A DNA stretch of 6,745 nt from Acidimicrobiaceae bacterium (lineage in GTDB: Bacteria > Actinomycetota > Acidimicrobiia > Acidimicrobiales > Ilumatobacteraceae). Shown here one piece after another: positions 3,858 through 6,745 of the stretch (positions are counted from its first letter, which is position 1; each line of letters opens with the position of its first letter). The notes beneath the pieces were generated by a model. The model did no database searches, was not told the DNA's origin, and saw only the letters and a list, made by a program, of their open reading frames with translations. Position numbers and translations under genes: made by a program. The DNA lies in contig DMQJ01000476.1 of the NCBI GenBank assembly GCA_003455715.1, positions 1-6,745 on the forward strand, read 5' to 3'.

Positions 3858-5659
3858 CCACCACTGAACCACTCCCCCGCTGGGACGTCTCCGACGTGCA
3901 TGCGTCGTTCGATGCACGATCGTTCACCGACGCAATGGAACAGCTCGGCGCCGACGTGGCCCGCCTCGAAGCGCTCTTCGAGCAACACGGCATTCGCGCC
4001 ACCGAGCCGCGCCCGGTCACACCCGACGACGGTGCCGCCGCCGACGAAGTGGTGCGCGCCCTCAACCACTTCCACCACCACGCCGACATCACCGAGGCCT
4101 ACGTGGCGGCCACCACCACCACCGACACGTTCGACGAGCGCGCCGAGGGCATCGAGGCCGAACTGCAGATCACCCTCATGCGCGCCCGGCCGCTCACGGC
4201 CCGGCTCGCAGAGTGGGTGAAGGCGCTCGGGGTCGACAAGCTCGCCACCGTCAGCACGGAGGTCGCCGAGCACCGCAACCCCCTCGCCAAGCTGGCGGCA
4301 CGGGCCGACCATCAGATGAGTGAGGCCGAAGAAGGCCTCTATGCCGAGCTGATGGCCACCGGTTCGGCGGCCTGGTCGCAGCTCCAGTCGGTGGTCACCT
4401 CGCAGCTCACCACCACCGTGGCGCTGCCGTCAGGCGCCGAGGTGCTGCCACTCACCGCCGTTCGTGGCCTCGCCACACACGCCGACGAAGCGGTACGAAA
4501 GGCTGCCTACGACGCCGAGATGGCGGCCTGGCCAACCGTCGCCGCCGCGTGCGCCGCAGCGATGAACGGGGTGAAGGGCGAAGCCAACGTGGTGAACCGC
4601 CGACGCGGTTGGGAGTCGCCACTCGATGCGTCGCTCTTCTCCAACAGCGTCAGCCGGGCCACCTTCGACGCGATGCAGGCAGCCGTCACCGACTCGCTTC
4701 CCGACTTTCGCCGCTGGATGCGGGCCAAGGCGCGCCTGCACGGCCACGAGGGCGGGCTGCCATGGCACGACCTGTTCGCGCCGCTGCCATTCGCCCCCGC
4801 CGAACTGTCGTGGCAGGAGGGCCTCGACGTGGTGCGCCGTGCGTTCGCGTCGTACAGCGCGCCACTCGCCGGGCTGGTCGACCGCGCCGTCGACGGTCAG
4901 TGGATCGACGCCGGGCCGCGCCCCGGCAAGGTTGGCGGCGCCTTCTGCATGCCGTTCGTCGACGACCGTTCGCTGGTGTTGCTCAACTGGAGTGGCAGTG
5001 TCGATGCCGCGCAAACCACAGCGCACGAACTCGGGCACGCCTACCACAACACCCAACTCGCCCACCGCACGCCGCTGCAACGAGCGGTGCCGATGGCCCT
5101 GGCCGAGACCGCCAGCATCTTCTGCGAAACACTGGTGGTGGAGGAAGGCCTGCAGCGCTTGGAGGGGCGCGATCGCCTCGCCCTCCTCGATGTCGACCTG
5201 CAGGGGTCCAGCCAGGTGGTGGTCGACATCCATAGCCGGTTCCTGTTCGAGACCGAGGTGTTTGCCCGTCGCCAGCGGCGCACGTTGGGCGTCAGCGAGT
5301 ACAACGACCTGATGCGCCAAGCCCAGGCCGACGCCTACGGCGACGGGCTCGATCAGGCCACCGCCCATCCCTACATGTGGGTGCTCAAGCCCCACTACTA
5401 CGGCTCGCACTTCTACAACTGGCCGTACACCTACGGGCTGCTGTTCGGGCTCGGCCTGTTCGCCCAGTACCGCAACAACCCCGACCAGTTCCGCATCCAC
5501 TACGACGACGCGCTGTCGCGGGCCGGCACCGACACCGCGGAAGACCTCGCTGCCATCTTCGGCTTCGATGTCACCCAGCGCGCATTCTGGGACGCCAGCC
5601 TCGATGTCATCCGCAGTCGTATGGCCGCGTACGAAGCGCTCGCCGCCGAGGTGGCATGA
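3854..5659 (+). CDS. pepF: M3-family oligoendopeptidase (PepF-like zinc metallopeptidase)
   Basis: A cytoplasmic zinc peptidase of the M3B (oligoendopeptidase F) type that cleaves short peptides, probably in protein turnover or peptide recycling. The ATG at 3854 gives 601 residues, typical of the family. The N-terminal half (about 1-200) is the helical PepF N-domain. The central HELGH zinc motif is at 391-395 (His391, Glu392, His395) within AAQTTAHELGHAYH, and the third ligand is Glu418 in MALAETASIFCE. The substrate-binding segment HYYGSHFYNWPYTYG (514-528) resembles the His/Tyr-rich loop that closes over substrate in M3 enzymes. There is no signal peptide or membrane segment. The start overlaps the mshD stop (ATGA) and has a good AGAGGA site; the stop overlaps rlmN in the same way. 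The physiological substrate cannot be told from sequence, and the symbol pepF denotes the family only. Confidence 0.92.
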   Translation: MTTTEPLPRWDVSDVHASFDARSFTDAMEQLGADVARLEALFEQHGIRATEPRPVTPDDGAAADEVVRALNHFHHHADITEAYVAATTTTDTFDERAEGIEAELQITLMRARPLTARLAEWVKALGVDKLATVSTEVAEHRNPLAKLAARADHQMSEAEEGLYAELMATGSAAWSQLQSVVTSQLTTTVALPSGAEVLPLTAVRGLATHADEAVRKAAYDAEMAAWPTVAAACAAAMNGVKGEANVVNRRRGWESPLDASLFSNSVSRATFDAMQAAVTDSLPDFRRWMRAKARLHGHEGGLPWHDLFAPLPFAPAELSWQEGLDVVRRAFASYSAPLAGLVDRAVDGQWIDAGPRPGKVGGAFCMPFVDDRSLVLLNWSGSVDAAQTTAHELGHAYHNTQLAHRTPLQRAVPMALAETASIFCETLVVEEGLQRLEGRDRLALLDVDLQGSSQVVVDIHSRFLFETEVFARRQRRTLGVSEYNDLMRQAQADAYGDGLDQATAHPYMWVLKPHYYGSHFYNWPYTYGLLFGLGLFAQYRNNPDQFRIHYDDALSRAGTDTAEDLAAIFGFDVTQRAFWDASLDVIRSRMAAYEALAAEVA

Positions 5660-6745
5660 CCACCCGCTACCAGCCGTCGCGAGATGAATTCGCCGCGCTA
5701 CTGGCGGGTGAGCCGCGCTACCGGCTCGACCAGGTGTGGCAGGGGCTCTACACCCAGCTGGCCGAGCCCACCGACATCACCACCGTGCCCAAGGCGTTGC
5801 GCGAACGGTTGGCGGCCGAGCTGCCAGCGGCGCTCACGCAGGTGGTTCGACGGGTGAGCGACGGGGGCGACACGGTGAAGTACCTGTGGGCGCTGCACGA
5901 CGGCAGCCGCATCGAGACGGTGCTCATGCTCTACCCCGACCGTGTCACCGTGTGCGTCAGCAGCCAGGCCGGGTGCGCCATGGCCTGTGGCTTCTGCGCC
6001 ACCGGGCAGGCCGGCTTCACCCGTCACCTCACCGTCGGCGAGATCGTCGAGCAGGTGGTGGTGGCCGGTCGCGAGGCCCGAGCCATGGGGCGCCGCCTCG
6101 CGAACGTGGTGTTCATGGGAATGGGCGAGCCGATGGCCAACGAGGCGGCCGTGTGGGCGTCAGTCGAACGCATGCACGGCGCACTCGGGCTGTCGGCGCG
6201 GCACCTCACCATCTCCACCGTGGGCCTGGTGCCGGGCATTCGCACGCTGGCCACCCGCCCGCTGCCGGTGAACCTTGCGGTGTCGCTGCACGCGGCCAAC
6301 GACGAACTGCGCAACGAACTGGTGCCCATCAACAAGCGCTATCCGCTCAATCAGTTGATGGAAGCGTGCGCCGCCTACCTGGCGGCCAAGGGCCGACGCC
6401 TCAGCTTCGAGTGGGCCCTCATCGACGGCGTCAACGACCGGTCGAGCGACGCCACCGAGTTGGCGCGGTTGTGCCGTCGGTTCCGTTTGCCCGCACACGT
6501 CAACCTCATCCCGCTCAACCCCACCCCTGGTTACCCCACGGTGGGTTCGCCACTGAAGCGGGTGCACGAGTTCCGCGACCAGTTGGTGAGCCTCGGCGTG
6601 AACGCCACCGTGCGGCGCAACCGGGGCACCGACATCGACGCGGCGTGCGGCCAGCTCGCCGCGGGTCAGCCCGTGTCGGTGCCCTCAACGGGTCGCCGCA
6701 GTGGGGCGGCACCTCCTGCTACGACTGCTGCAAGATATTCCGCAT
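5656..6745 (+). CDS. rlmN: Dual-specificity 23S rRNA/tRNA adenine-C2 methyltransferase RlmN (open at right edge)
   Basis: RlmN is a radical SAM enzyme that methylates C2 of A2503 in 23S rRNA and A37 of some tRNAs, affecting the ribosomal exit tunnel and decoding accuracy. The ATG at 5656 overlaps the peptidase stop (ATGA), with GAGGTGG just upstream. The window shows 363 codons without a stop. The N-terminal helical domain (about 1-90, with YRLDQVWQGLY at 22-32) is followed by the radical SAM barrel: cluster cysteines Cys107, Cys111 and Cys114 in CAMACGFC, the GMGEP SAM-binding motif, LTISTVGLVPGI, and LAVSLHAANDELRNELVPIN. Cys100, seven residues before the cluster, and Cys331 in RGTDIDAACGQL match the methyl-carrying and disulfide-forming cysteine pair of the E. 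coli enzyme (Cys355 and Cys118). After GQL the tail is Ser/Pro/Ala-rich for at least 29 residues and continues past the edge. Only the C-terminal end is missing. Confidence 0.96.
   Translation, partial: MTTRYQPSRDEFAALLAGEPRYRLDQVWQGLYTQLAEPTDITTVPKALRERLAAELPAALTQVVRRVSDGGDTVKYLWALHDGSRIETVLMLYPDRVTVCVSSQAGCAMACGFCATGQAGFTRHLTVGEIVEQVVVAGREARAMGRRLANVVFMGMGEPMANEAAVWASVERMHGALGLSARHLTISTVGLVPGIRTLATRPLPVNLAVSLHAANDELRNELVPINKRYPLNQLMEACAAYLAAKGRRLSFEWALIDGVNDRSSDATELARLCRRFRLPAHVNLIPLNPTPGYPTVGSPLKRVHEFRDQLVSLGVNATVRRNRGTDIDAACGQLAAGQPVSVPSTGRRSGAAPPATTAARYSA

Noticed and set aside
4430..5500. 356-codon open frame on the minus strand within the peptidase gene
   Set aside because: It is antisense to a clear M3 peptidase with an intact HELGH motif; the translation has no recognisable domain, and long antisense frames are common in G+C-rich DNA.
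1..6745. Mobile element, CRISPR array, tRNA or rRNA, toxin-antitoxin or defence island
   Set aside because: No transposase, spaced repeat array, tRNA fold or defence gene was seen; all large genes are conserved housekeeping functions.

Overview
The window is about two-thirds G+C, densely packed and chromosomal in character. A mycothiol synthase gene (mshD) points to an actinobacterium, because mycothiol is essentially an actinobacterial thiol. Short intergenic gaps and TANNNT -10 boxes placed 7-8 nt before start codons (apparently leaderless mRNAs) fit this. My guess is a member of Acidimicrobiia or a related lineage; that finer placement is inference.

Layout. (1) Positions 1-1826, minus strand: a histidine-biosynthesis operon read hisC, hisB, hisH, with overlapping stop and start codons; hisH runs off the left edge. 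hisC is the first gene and appears to have a leaderless GTG start under a TAGGGT box. (2) Positions 1863-2066, plus strand: an unrecognised 67-residue helical protein gene divergent from hisC. (3) Positions 2067-2237: a 171-base gap between convergent genes. It is full of RNA structure, and the wobble pairs show that the structure belongs to the minus strand. It has a terminator with a U-run, two hairpins with C-rich loops, and a pair of mutually exclusive hairpins. A TAGGGT box overlapping the nth stop codon could start it as an independent small RNA. (4) Positions 2238-2915, minus strand: nth, endonuclease III. (5) Positions 2916-2957: a 42-bp divergent promoter region built on a 9-bp inverted repeat, giving nth and mshD identical TAGCCT boxes, each exactly 7 nt from its ATG. 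(6) Positions 2958-6745, plus strand: mshD, an M3-family oligopeptidase and rlmN, joined by two ATGA overlaps; rlmN is still open at the right edge.

How the parts relate. The his genes supply mid-pathway steps of histidine synthesis. nth (repair of oxidised bases) and mshD (last step of the main redox buffer) share a symmetric promoter, which suggests joint use under oxidative stress. The peptidase and the rRNA/tRNA methylase are translationally coupled behind mshD. The coding content is ordinary. The unusual item is the candidate structured small RNA at about 2096-2227, which resembles the actinobacterial 6C RNA in layout but lacks its uninterrupted C6 loops.
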